A DNA stretch of 11,262 bases from CADCSY01 sp038255685 (GTDB lineage Bacteria > Actinomycetota > Acidimicrobiia > Acidimicrobiales > CADCSY01): NCBI GenBank assembly GCA_038255685.1, contig JBBSLC010000099.1:1-11262 (forward strand). Reading direction: 5' to 3'. The notes under the pieces were generated by a model. The model ran no database searches, had not been told where the DNA came from, and saw only the letters and a list, made by a program, of their open reading frames with translations. Each line of letters starts with the position of its first letter. Positions within the stretch are counted from its first letter, which is position 1. Made by a program: the position numbers and the translations under genes. Positions 4,917 to 11,262 of this stretch are shown one piece after another.

Positions 4917-6917
4917 TCAGCCGTTTCCGCCGCCGTTGTTCCCGGCGTCGGGCGGGGCGGTCGTGGTCGTCGTCGAGGTCGTCGTCGTGGTCGTCGGGGC
5001 CGGGGCGACGAAGTCACCCACGGTCAGGGTGATCGTGGCACCCGGCGCAGCCTCGGTGCCCGCTCGGGGCGACTGGTCGAGCACGACGCCGTCCTGGTCC
5101 GGGTCGGTGACGATCTGGGATGACCGGGCGACCCTGAAGCCGGCCTGCTGCAGGATGGCGGTGGCGTCGGCGTCGCTGCGGCCGACCACGTCGGGCACAG
5201 CGGTCGCTGCGGGTCCGGACGACACGAAGACGGTGACCGTCTGGCCGGTGTCGAGCTCGGTGCCCTGGGGTGGGTCGGTGCGGATGACGAGGCCGTCCTC
5301 GACGCTGTCGCTCGCCTCGTCCTGGAAGGCGACCTCGAAGCCGGCCCGGCCGAGCTCGACGCCCGCTGCGTTCGAGGTGAGGCCGACGACCTCGGGCACC
5401 GGCACCGACGGCGGGCCGCTGGACGCCTCGAGGCGGATCGCGGTGCCCGACGGCACCTCCTCACCCTCGGGTGGATCCTGGGTGAGGACCTCGCCCTCGG
5501 GGCGCACCTCGCTCTCGACGGGCACCACGTCCACGGTCAGGCCGAGGCCCTCGAGCTGGGACACGGCGTCGCCGAGGTTCAGACCGACCACCGCCGGCAC
5601 GGTGACGGGCGGCGCACCAGCGCTCACCCGCAGCTGCACGGTGGTCCCCTCGTCGACGTTCACGCCGGCGGCGGGGTCCTGGCCGAAGACCGTCCCTGCG
5701 GGGACGTCCTCGTTCGGCTCCTCGCTGATCTCCGACTCGAGCCCGGCCTCGGTGAGGATCCGGGTCGCCTCGGCGACGGGGAGGGTGAGCACGCTCGGCG
5801 TCTCCACCTCGCCGCCGCCGTCCCCGTCGTCGCTGAGCCCGAGGCTCTGGGCGAAGAAGAACAGCAGGGCGGCGAGCACCGCGAGCAGGACGAGGAGGGC
5901 GATCACGAACGCAGCAGAGCTCTTCTTCTCCCGCGGGGGCTCGTCGTCCCAGAAGGTCTCCTCGACCTGTCGGACGGACCTGGTGGCGCCCGCCTGGGGC
6001 ACCGCCGTCGTGGCCCCCTCGGTGGCGTAGACGGCGCGGGTCGACTCAGCAGCCGGCGCCACCATGATCGTCTCGGCGGTGACGGGCTGGTCGGCGCGGA
6101 ACCGTCGGAGGTCGGCTCGCAGGTCCTCAGCGGTGGCGTAGCGGTTGGCCTGGTTCTTGGCCATGGCCTTCAGGGTGACGGCCTCGAGCCCGGCGGGGAT
6201 GTCGGGGTTGCGTTGGCGAGGGCCTTCGGGCGTCTCCTGCACGTGCTTGTAGGCGACCGAGACCGGGTTGTCTCCGGTGAACGGCGGCCGCCCCGTCAGC
6301 ATCTCGTAGAGGACCACGCCGAGGGAGTAGATGTCGCTGCGGGGGTCGACGGACTCGCCACGCGCCTGCTCGGGGGAGAAGTAGGTGGCGGTGCCCATGA
6401 CGGTGCCGGTCTGGGTGAGGTTCTCCGCCGCGGAGACGGCCCGGGCGATGCCGAAGTCGGCAACCTTCACCGTGCCCGACGGGTTGATGAGGATGTTGCC
6501 GGGCTTCACGTCGCGGTGGACCACCCCGTTGCGGTGGGCGAAGCCGAGAGCGGCGGCGGTGTCGGCGGTGATGTCGGCGGCGCGGTCAGGGTGCAGGGCG
6601 CCCTCGTCCTTGATGATCTGGGCGAGGCTGCGACCCTCGACGTACTCCATGACGATGAAGTACGTGCCCTCCTCCTCGCCCCAGTCGTACACCGAGACGA
6701 TGTTGGGGTGGCTGAGGTTGGCGGCGGACTGCGCCTCGCGCCGGAAGCGCTCGACGAAGGACGGGTCGGTGGCGAACTCGGGGAAGAGCACCTTGAGGGC
6801 GACGGGCCGGTCGAGCAGCGCATCCCGGGCCAGGAAGACCTCGGCCATGCCGCCGCGGGCGATCCTGCGGTGGAGCTCGTATCGGCCGTTGTAGACCCGT
6901 TGCGACTGGTCGCTCAT
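4917..6917 (-). CDS. pknB: Serine/threonine protein kinase PknB with four PASTA repeats
   Basis: A 666-residue membrane kinase. The kinase domain covers about residues 13-275, with a glycine loop (RIARGGM, 18-24), Lys42, Glu61, catalytic HRD at 134-136, Asn141 and DFG at 154-156. Activation-loop Thr168 and Thr170 (LTQTGT) align with the autophosphorylated Thr171/Thr173 of mycobacterial PknB. A juxtamembrane linker (276-332) leads to one membrane helix (about 334-358). Four extracytoplasmic PASTA repeats follow (about 372-434, 437-502, 504-570, 572-634), each with the conserved P-x-V-x-G and D-P-x-x-G elements. These bind muropeptides or lipid II. The protein ends in a Thr/Pro tail (641-656) and a Gly/Asn-rich end. 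The start ATG at 6917 follows a TAGGCT box by 9 bases. It is the only kinase between pbpA and trpG; Mycobacterium also has pknA there. Confidence 0.96.
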   Translation of the reverse strand: MSDQSQRVYNGRYELHRRIARGGMAEVFLARDALLDRPVALKVLFPEFATDPSFVERFRREAQSAANLSHPNIVSVYDWGEEEGTYFIVMEYVEGRSLAQIIKDEGALHPDRAADITADTAAALGFAHRNGVVHRDVKPGNILINPSGTVKVADFGIARAVSAAENLTQTGTVMGTATYFSPEQARGESVDPRSDIYSLGVVLYEMLTGRPPFTGDNPVSVAYKHVQETPEGPRQRNPDIPAGLEAVTLKAMAKNQANRYATAEDLRADLRRFRADQPVTAETIMVAPAAESTRAVYATEGATTAVPQAGATRSVRQVEETFWDDEPPREKKSSAAFVIALLVLLAVLAALLFFFAQSLGLSDDGDGGGEVETPSVLTLPVAEATRILTEAGLESEISEEPNEDVPAGTVFGQDPAAGVNVDEGTTVQLRVSAGAPPVTVPAVVGLNLGDAVSQLEGLGLTVDVVPVESEVRPEGEVLTQDPPEGEEVPSGTAIRLEASSGPPSVPVPEVVGLTSNAAGVELGRAGFEVAFQDEASDSVEDGLVIRTDPPQGTELDTGQTVTVFVSSGPAATAVPDVVGRSDADATAILQQAGFRVARSSQIVTDPDQDGVVLDQSPRAGTEAAPGATITLTVGDFVAPAPTTTTTTSTTTTTAPPDAGNNGGGNG
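4959..4997 (-). repeat. Low-complexity ACC/ACG tract coding a Thr tail in PknB
   Basis: Reads as Thr codons (ACC and ACG mixed) with a single Ser, giving residues 642-653 of the extracytoplasmic end of PknB. A closely similar tract encodes the end of PstP at 9761-9844. The mixed codons argue for selection on the protein rather than simple repeat slippage. Confidence 0.75.
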
Positions 6918-6932
6918 GTCCGGGAGAGCCTA
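6918..6932 (-). promoter_or_regulatory. Candidate leaderless-type promoter of pknB, TAGGCT
   Basis: On the minus strand TAGGCT (6932-6927) lies 9 bases before the pknB ATG. The 61-base gap to pbpA shows no ribosome site near the start, so pknB may be transcribed separately as a leaderless message, in addition to read-through from the upstream operon. No -35 could be recognised. Confidence 0.5.
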
Positions 6933-6978
6933 GGCCCGAGCGGCTCGGCCCTCGTGGCCATCGGCCATCGCTGCGTGC

Positions 6979-8442
6979 TCATGACGGGCGGGCTTCCAGG
7001 GCGGCACGGAGCACGGCCTGCGCGATGGGCGCCGCCACCCGGCCGCCGGTCTGCTCGCTGGCACCCTCCTGGGCCTCGACGATGACCGCCACCGCGACGC
7101 GGGGCGCCTCTGCCGGTGCGAAGCCGATGATCCATGCGTGCGACAGGCCGTTGCCGATCTGGGCGGTGCCGGTCTTGCCCGCCGTGGTGACGCCGGGGAC
7201 GGCGAGCGCAGCGGCGGTGCCGTCGGCGACGACGGCCACCATGGCCTGCTTCACGGTCTCGGCCACCTCGGGCGTCATGGCGGTGCGCCACACGCTCGGG
7301 TCGAACCGGTCGATCACGTCGCCGTCGTCGCTGCGGACCTCGGCCATGACGTGGGGCGTCATCACCGTGCCACCGTTGGCGATCGCACCCGCCACCATCG
7401 CCATCTGCAGGGGCGTCGCCCGGACGGCGTTCTGGCCGATGGCGGTCTGGGCGAGGACGGGGATGTTGTCGGTGAAGGCATCGGGCGGCGAGATCGTGCT
7501 GGCGACGGCGGTGGGCAGGTCGATCGGCGGACGCTCGCCGAAGCCGAGCGCGCTCGCCATCGCGACGAGGGGCTCGGCCCCCATGTCCACGCCGAGCTGG
7601 GCGAAGGCGGTGTTGCACGAGACCCGCAGGAGGTCGATGAGCACGCCACCGCACGTGCTGCCGCCGAAGTTGCGGATGGGCCGGGTCGTCTGCGGCGGGA
7701 CGTACTCCGTCGCCCGGGGGTAGTCCGGCTCGGTCGGGCTGATCGCGCCGCTGGCCAGGCCTGCTGCTGCCGTCACGACCTTGAACGTCGAACCCGGGAA
7801 GAACGTCTCCCGGTAGGTCCGGGGGAGCAGCGGGTTGGTCGGGTCGGCGAGCAGCAGGTCCCGGGTGGCGGCGGCCCCCTCCTGGTCGGCCTGGGACAGC
7901 GGCGTCGGGTCGTAGGAGGGGAACGACCAGAGGGCGAGGATGGCACCGTCACGCGGATCGATGGCGACGACCGAGCCGCGCTGCTCGCCCAGCTGGTCGC
8001 GGGCGATGCGCTGGACCTCGGTCGGGATCGTGAGCGTCACGTCGGCGGTGGGGCTCCGGTCGAGCAGGTACTCCGCGACGTCTTGGATGCGCGGGGCGGT
8101 CCGGCCGGCGAGCTCGGCGTTGTAGGACTCCTCGACGCCCGAGAAGCCGGCGGCGAAGGAGTAGTAGCCGGTGACGTGGCCGAACAGAGCGCCCTCGGGG
8201 TACACCCGCTGCCGGTCGAGCTGGCCGTTGCCCTCGACGGCCTCGGAGCGGGCGAGCACGGTGCCGTCGGCGGCGACGATCTGGCCCCGCGCTCGGTTGA
8301 AGTCCCTCGTCACCGCCCGGGTGTTGTTCGGGTTGGCGTTGTACGACTCGGCGCGGAACACCTGCACGACGTTCAGCTGGACGAACAGCGCAGCGAACAG
8401 GACGAGCATCCCGATGCCGAGCCGGCGGATCTGGCGGTTCAC
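6979..8442 (-). CDS. pbpA: Class B penicillin-binding protein PbpA (peptidoglycan transpeptidase)
   Basis: A 487-residue protein anchored by one N-terminal helix (about residues 7-27), with its bulk outside the membrane. It cross-links peptidoglycan stem peptides. The transpeptidase motifs are complete: S218-T-F-K221 (PGSTFK), S275-C-N277 and K423-T-G425. Cys264 and Cys276 flank the second motif and match a disulfide position known in mycobacterial PbpA. The N-terminal dimerisation region (about 48-130), with RGQIVAADG and GYYSFAAGFSGVE, is typical of the PbpA subfamily. It starts with GTG at 8442, whose last two bases belong to the TGA of rodA (GTGA). GAGG lies four bases upstream inside the rodA end. 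It is expected to work as the transpeptidase partner of the SEDS protein encoded just before it. Confidence 0.95.
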   Translation of the reverse strand: MNRQIRRLGIGMLVLFAALFVQLNVVQVFRAESYNANPNNTRAVTRDFNRARGQIVAADGTVLARSEAVEGNGQLDRQRVYPEGALFGHVTGYYSFAAGFSGVEESYNAELAGRTAPRIQDVAEYLLDRSPTADVTLTIPTEVQRIARDQLGEQRGSVVAIDPRDGAILALWSFPSYDPTPLSQADQEGAAATRDLLLADPTNPLLPRTYRETFFPGSTFKVVTAAAGLASGAISPTEPDYPRATEYVPPQTTRPIRNFGGSTCGGVLIDLLRVSCNTAFAQLGVDMGAEPLVAMASALGFGERPPIDLPTAVASTISPPDAFTDNIPVLAQTAIGQNAVRATPLQMAMVAGAIANGGTVMTPHVMAEVRSDDGDVIDRFDPSVWRTAMTPEVAETVKQAMVAVVADGTAAALAVPGVTTAGKTGTAQIGNGLSHAWIIGFAPAEAPRVAVAVIVEAQEGASEQTGGRVAAPIAQAVLRAALEARPS

Positions 8443-9752
8443 GTGACCTCGGCCCGGTCACTGCGGTCCACCCGATCGGGGCGCCGATCCTGGCCGTCGG
8501 CGATGCGCATGAGCAGGGCGAGCAGCACGTAGTTCGCCACGAGCGAGGAGCCGCCGTAGGACACGAACGGCAAGGTGATGCCGGTCAACGGCACGAGGCG
8601 GATGACCCCGCCGATGATGATGAAGCTCTGGATGCCGAGGATGGCGGTGAGCCCGGCGGCGAGCAGCTTCTCGAACGGGCTGTCGGCTCGGAGCGCGATG
8701 CGCAGGCCGGTGCCGACCATGAGCAGGAACGCCACGAGCACGGCGGTGGTGCCGAGCAACCCGAGCTCCTCACCGATGGCGGCGAAGATGAAGTCGGTCT
8801 CCGCAGCGGGGATGCGCCCCGGGCTGCCGAGGCCGGGCCCGGTCCCGGTGATGCCGCCGAAGGCGAGCGCAAAGGTGGCCTGGACGGTCTGGAACCCGGT
8901 GTCGGCCACGTCCTGCCACGGGTCGAGCCAGTTGTCCACCCGCACCTGCACGTGGGAGAAGGTGCGCCACGCCACGAAGGCACCGGCGCCGAAGAGCAGG
9001 CCCGAGACGGCGAGGTAGGACCAGCGCTCCGTCGCGATCCAGAGCATCACGACGAAGACGGCGAAGAACAGCAGCGACGAGCCGAGGTCGCGCTCGTAGA
9101 ACATGACGATCAGCGACGCGCCCCACGCCAGGAGGACGGGGCCGAAGTGCTTGAGGTCGGGCAGCATCAGCGGCCCGATCCGCACGCTCGCCATCCCGAG
9201 CAGCTCGCGCTTCTCCACCAGGTACGAGGCGAAGAAGATGGCGAGGATGATCTTGGCGAACTCGCCGGGCTGGAAGCTGACCGGGCCGAGGCTGACCCAG
9301 ATGCGGGCACCGTTGATCGTCCGGCCAACGCCTGGCACGAGGGGGAGCAGCAGCAGGCCGATGCCGATGAACATCAGCGTGTAGCGGTACTGCTCGAGGT
9401 CGCGGGTCCGTCGGACCACCACGAGCGTCCCGATGTACGCGCCGATGCCCACGGCGGTCCACACGGCCTGGAGGGCGGCGAGGTCCTGGTCGAGGCGCGC
9501 GATGAACACGTAGCCGATGCCGTTCAACAGCCCGGCGACGGGGAGCAGGACCCCGTCGGCGGTCGGGGCGAAGCGTCGGGTGGCGAGGTGGGCCACGAGG
9601 ACCAGACCGAGGATGACGGCGAGGAAGGGGCCGATGTCAGCGGGGAGGCTGGCGGTGCGGCCGAGGCTCGCGAGGGTGTAGATGGCTGCGGTGATGACCC
9701 CGCCGAGCAGGACGAGCCCGAGCTCGGTGTTGCGGCGGAGCGCGCCGATCAC
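8439..9752 (-). CDS. rodA: SEDS-family peptidoglycan glycosyltransferase RodA
   Basis: A 437-residue polytopic membrane protein with about ten to twelve hydrophobic helices. SEDS proteins polymerise lipid II into glycan strands with a paired class B PBP. Conserved features seen are FQPGEFAK (160-167), RDLGSS (221-226), the extracytoplasmic loop RVDNWLDPWQDVADTGFQ with likely catalytic Asp281, the GGITGTGPGLG region, and TGITLPFVSYGGSS (390-403). I place the start at GTG 9752, which gives MIGALRRNTELGL and a GTGA overlap with the pstP stop. The frame stays open to 10139, but that extension overlaps pstP and reads as low-complexity Arg-rich sequence. No strong ribosome site precedes the start, so it probably depends on termination at pstP. 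Linked to pbpA, it is called RodA rather than FtsW; sequence alone separates these less well. Confidence 0.93.
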   Translation of the reverse strand: MIGALRRNTELGLVLLGGVITAAIYTLASLGRTASLPADIGPFLAVILGLVLVAHLATRRFAPTADGVLLPVAGLLNGIGYVFIARLDQDLAALQAVWTAVGIGAYIGTLVVVRRTRDLEQYRYTLMFIGIGLLLLPLVPGVGRTINGARIWVSLGPVSFQPGEFAKIILAIFFASYLVEKRELLGMASVRIGPLMLPDLKHFGPVLLAWGASLIVMFYERDLGSSLLFFAVFVVMLWIATERWSYLAVSGLLFGAGAFVAWRTFSHVQVRVDNWLDPWQDVADTGFQTVQATFALAFGGITGTGPGLGSPGRIPAAETDFIFAAIGEELGLLGTTAVLVAFLLMVGTGLRIALRADSPFEKLLAAGLTAILGIQSFIIIGGVIRLVPLTGITLPFVSYGGSSLVANYVLLALLMRIADGQDRRPDRVDRSDRAEVT

Positions 9753-11098
9753 GGGGCTGAGGTGGCGGTCGTCTCGGGCGGTGCGGTCGTGGTCGGTGCG
9801 GTCGTGGTGGTCGACGTCGTGGTGGTGGTCGTGGTCGTCGCGGTCGCAGCCTGCTCCTCGAGCCGCTCGACGTAGCTGCGGGCGCCCTCGAGCGTCGCCT
9901 CCTGCTTGCCCGCCTCGACGTCGGGCAGGCGGGCAGGCGGGACGTCGGCGACCGACAGGGCGGTCGCCTCCTCGAACGTCGGCTGGAACCACAGGACCCC
10001 GCCGGGACGGCCCTTGTAGATGGCGACGTCGTCGCCGTCCACGCCGACGTAGTAGGTGCTGCGGGCGAACCACGCCACCCCGCCGGCAGCGGCGCCGAGC
10101 ACGACGAGCACGGCGAGGAGGAACACGAGGACCCGCCACGTGACCCGCCGGGGTCGGGGCTCACGAGCGGCCGTGGCCTCGGCTGAGGCGCCCCGGGCCC
10201 GCTCGGCCTCGCTGGCGCGGCTCGAGCTGGTGCGGCTCGAGCTGGTGGTGGGCAGGGTCGTGGTGCCGTCGGCCTGGTCCTCGCCGGGGCCGGCAGGCAG
10301 CGGGCTCGACGAGAGCGTCGTGGCCCGCTTCGAGCCGAGCGCCTCCGAGGCCGCCTCGGCCCGTCCGCCGTCGTCGACGACGTCCACGACGACGACGGTG
10401 ATGTTGTCCCGGCCCCCACCCTCGTTGGCCATGCGCACGAGCTCGGCGGCGGCGTCGTCGGGGTCCGCGAGCCGGCGGAGGACGCCGGCGATGGGGCCTT
10501 CCTCCACCTCGTTGAAGAGCCCGTCGCTGCAGAGGAGCAGCCGGTCGCCCACGTACGGCACGATCTGCCAGGAGTCGACCTCGACGTCCTCATCGATGCC
10601 CAGGACCCGGGTCACCACGTTGCGCTGCGGGTGTGTCTTGGCCTCCTCGTGGGTGAGGCGGCCCTCCCGCACCAGGTCCTCGACGAGGCTGTGGTCCTCG
10701 GTGATCTGCTCCAGCTCCCCGTCGTGGAACAGGTAGACGCGCGAGTCCCCGACGTTGGCGACCACCACGGTGTCGCCGTCGGCCGTGTCGTCGGGGCCAG
10801 CGGGGACCAGCACGACGGCGCACATGGTGGTGCCCATGCCCCGCATCTCCGGCTCGGCGGCCGCCTTGTCCCACACCGCCCGGTTGGCGACGCGGATGGC
10901 GTGCACCAGGCCCTCGGCGGTCGGCTCGGCGTTGAGCCGCAGCGCCTCGACGGCGACCTGGCTCGCGACCTCGCCGGCGGCGTGCCCGCCCATGCCGTCG
11001 GCGACGGCGAAGAGCGGGTCGGCGACGAGGCTCGAGTCCTGGTTGATCGTGCGGACCATGCCCGTGTCGCTGGCTGAACCGAAGCGCAGCGCCGTCAC
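9749..11098 (-). CDS. pstP: PP2C-type Ser/Thr phosphatase PstP
   Basis: A 449-residue membrane phosphatase that removes phosphate from PknB and its substrates. The PP2C domain covers about residues 4-242, with metal-binding Asp21 (INQD), Asp34-Gly35 (ADGMGGH), Asp118 (NVGDSR), Asp192 (CSDG) and Asp231 (GGRDN). A Ser/Thr/Arg-rich linker (about 256-318) leads to a membrane helix (323-345). The extracytoplasmic part is short and carries STYYVGVDGDDVAIYKG, a stretch typical of actinobacterial PstP. The C-terminus (419-446) is almost pure Thr with Pro and Ala. The start GTG at 11098 forms GTGA with the stop of the FHA gene, and GGAGG at 11110-11106 lies seven bases upstream as a good ribosome site. 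Its own stop overlaps the rodA start in the same way. Confidence 0.95.
   Translation of the reverse strand: MTALRFGSASDTGMVRTINQDSSLVADPLFAVADGMGGHAAGEVASQVAVEALRLNAEPTAEGLVHAIRVANRAVWDKAAAEPEMRGMGTTMCAVVLVPAGPDDTADGDTVVVANVGDSRVYLFHDGELEQITEDHSLVEDLVREGRLTHEEAKTHPQRNVVTRVLGIDEDVEVDSWQIVPYVGDRLLLCSDGLFNEVEEGPIAGVLRRLADPDDAAAELVRMANEGGGRDNITVVVVDVVDDGGRAEAASEALGSKRATTLSSSPLPAGPGEDQADGTTTLPTTSSSRTSSSRASEAERARGASAEATAAREPRPRRVTWRVLVFLLAVLVVLGAAAGGVAWFARSTYYVGVDGDDVAIYKGRPGGVLWFQPTFEEATALSVADVPPARLPDVEAGKQEATLEGARSYVERLEEQAATATTTTTTTTSTTTTAPTTTAPPETTATSAP
9761..9844 (-). repeat. Low-complexity ACC/ACG tract coding the Thr-rich end of PstP
   Basis: Codes the final residues 419-446 of PstP, including eight Thr in a row (421-428) written with mixed ACC and ACG codons, then TTTT-AP-TTT-AP. 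It parallels the tract at the end of pknB. Confidence 0.75.
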
Positions 11099-11262
11099 CC
11101 GCCCACCTCCATGACCGTCGAGCCGATCTTCAGCTTGTCCCCTCGCTGCATCGGGACCGCGGCGGTGACCTTGCGGGTGTTCAGGTACGTGCCGTTCGTC
11201 GAGCCGAGGTCCTCGACGTAGAGCACCCCGTCACGGGTGAAGACGCGTGCGTGCAGCTGGGA
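11095..11262 (-). CDS. fhaB: FHA-domain protein, FhaB/FipA-like (N-terminus cut by window edge)
   Basis: The last 55 residues of a protein reading leftward from the window edge. They contain the second half of a forkhead-associated domain: SQLHARV (the conserved S-x-x-H) at the edge, then VEDLGSTNGTYLN with the Asn that contacts the phosphothreonine peptide, followed by strands ending in LKIGSTVMEV and a stop. FHA domains bind phosphothreonine. In Mycobacterium the gene directly before pstP is fhaB, whose product links PknA/PknB phosphorylation to FtsZ and FtsQ. The domain at the extreme C-terminus fits FhaB. The stop TGA (11097-11095) overlaps the pstP GTG. Family is certain; the symbol rests on position and domain placement, because the N-terminal part is not visible. 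Confidence 0.88.
   Translation of the reverse strand, partial: SQLHARVFTRDGVLYVEDLGSTNGTYLNTRKVTAAVPMQRGDKLKIGSTVMEVGG

Noticed and set aside
7138..8532. A 464-codon plus-strand open frame opposite pbpA
   Set aside because: It is the antisense image of pbpA, with composition typical of such shadows and no motif.
9761..9844. Possible CRISPR or tandem-repeat array from the repeated GTCGTGG pattern
   Set aside because: There are no spacers or regular repeat units. It is the coding tract for a Thr-rich protein tail in frame with pstP.
9753..10139. Extension of rodA by 129 codons into pstP
   Set aside because: The extra part is Arg-rich low-complexity sequence in another frame of pstP. GTG at 9752 gives the expected N-terminus and a GTGA overlap.

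Overview
The window is very GC-rich double-stranded bacterial DNA (composition judged by eye, not computed), densely coding, with GTG starts and G/C-ending codons. Gene content and order match the actinobacterial cell-growth/division locus known from Mycobacterium (crgA - x - trpG - pknB - [pknA] - pbpA - rodA - pstP - fhaB), including the relative orientations. Only one kinase gene is present where Mycobacterium has two, and a response regulator sits where Mycobacterium has a different gene. Together with abundant leaderless-type starts, this suggests an actinomycete outside the mycobacteria, possibly of the Acidimicrobiia. That placement is inference.

Left part (1-2956): two divergent lipid-catabolism genes. 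One is a fadD-type acyl-CoA ligase on the minus strand, cut by the left edge. The other is a thiolase on the plus strand. A perfect 12-bp palindrome lies exactly in the spacer of a candidate thiolase promoter. A strong GC hairpin follows the thiolase.

Middle (2957-4916): a repeat/hairpin-rich gap leads to a small membrane-anchored zinc-ribbon protein on the plus strand, convergent with crgA. A stand-alone receiver-domain response regulator lies upstream of crgA on the same strand and is divergent from trpG by only 21 bp. trpG converges on pknB with 12 bp between the stop codons.

Right part (4917-11262): all minus strand, read right to left: end of an FHA-domain gene (fhaB-like), pstP (PP2C phosphatase), rodA (SEDS glycosyltransferase), pbpA (class B transpeptidase) and pknB (PASTA kinase). 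The first three junctions each use the same 4-bp GTGA stop/start overlap, so the four genes look translationally coupled. pknB is set apart by 61 bp with its own leaderless-type promoter. RodA and PbpA should form a peptidoglycan polymerase/cross-linking pair, PknB senses cell-wall fragments through four PASTA repeats, PstP reverses its phosphorylation, and the FHA protein reads phosphothreonine.

No RNA genes, insertion sequences, CRISPR arrays or phage genes were seen. No clearly undescribed multi-gene system is present. The most unusual points are the response regulator in the division locus, the matching threonine-rich extracytoplasmic tails on kinase and phosphatase, the repeated GTGA coupling, and the operator-in-spacer thiolase promoter.
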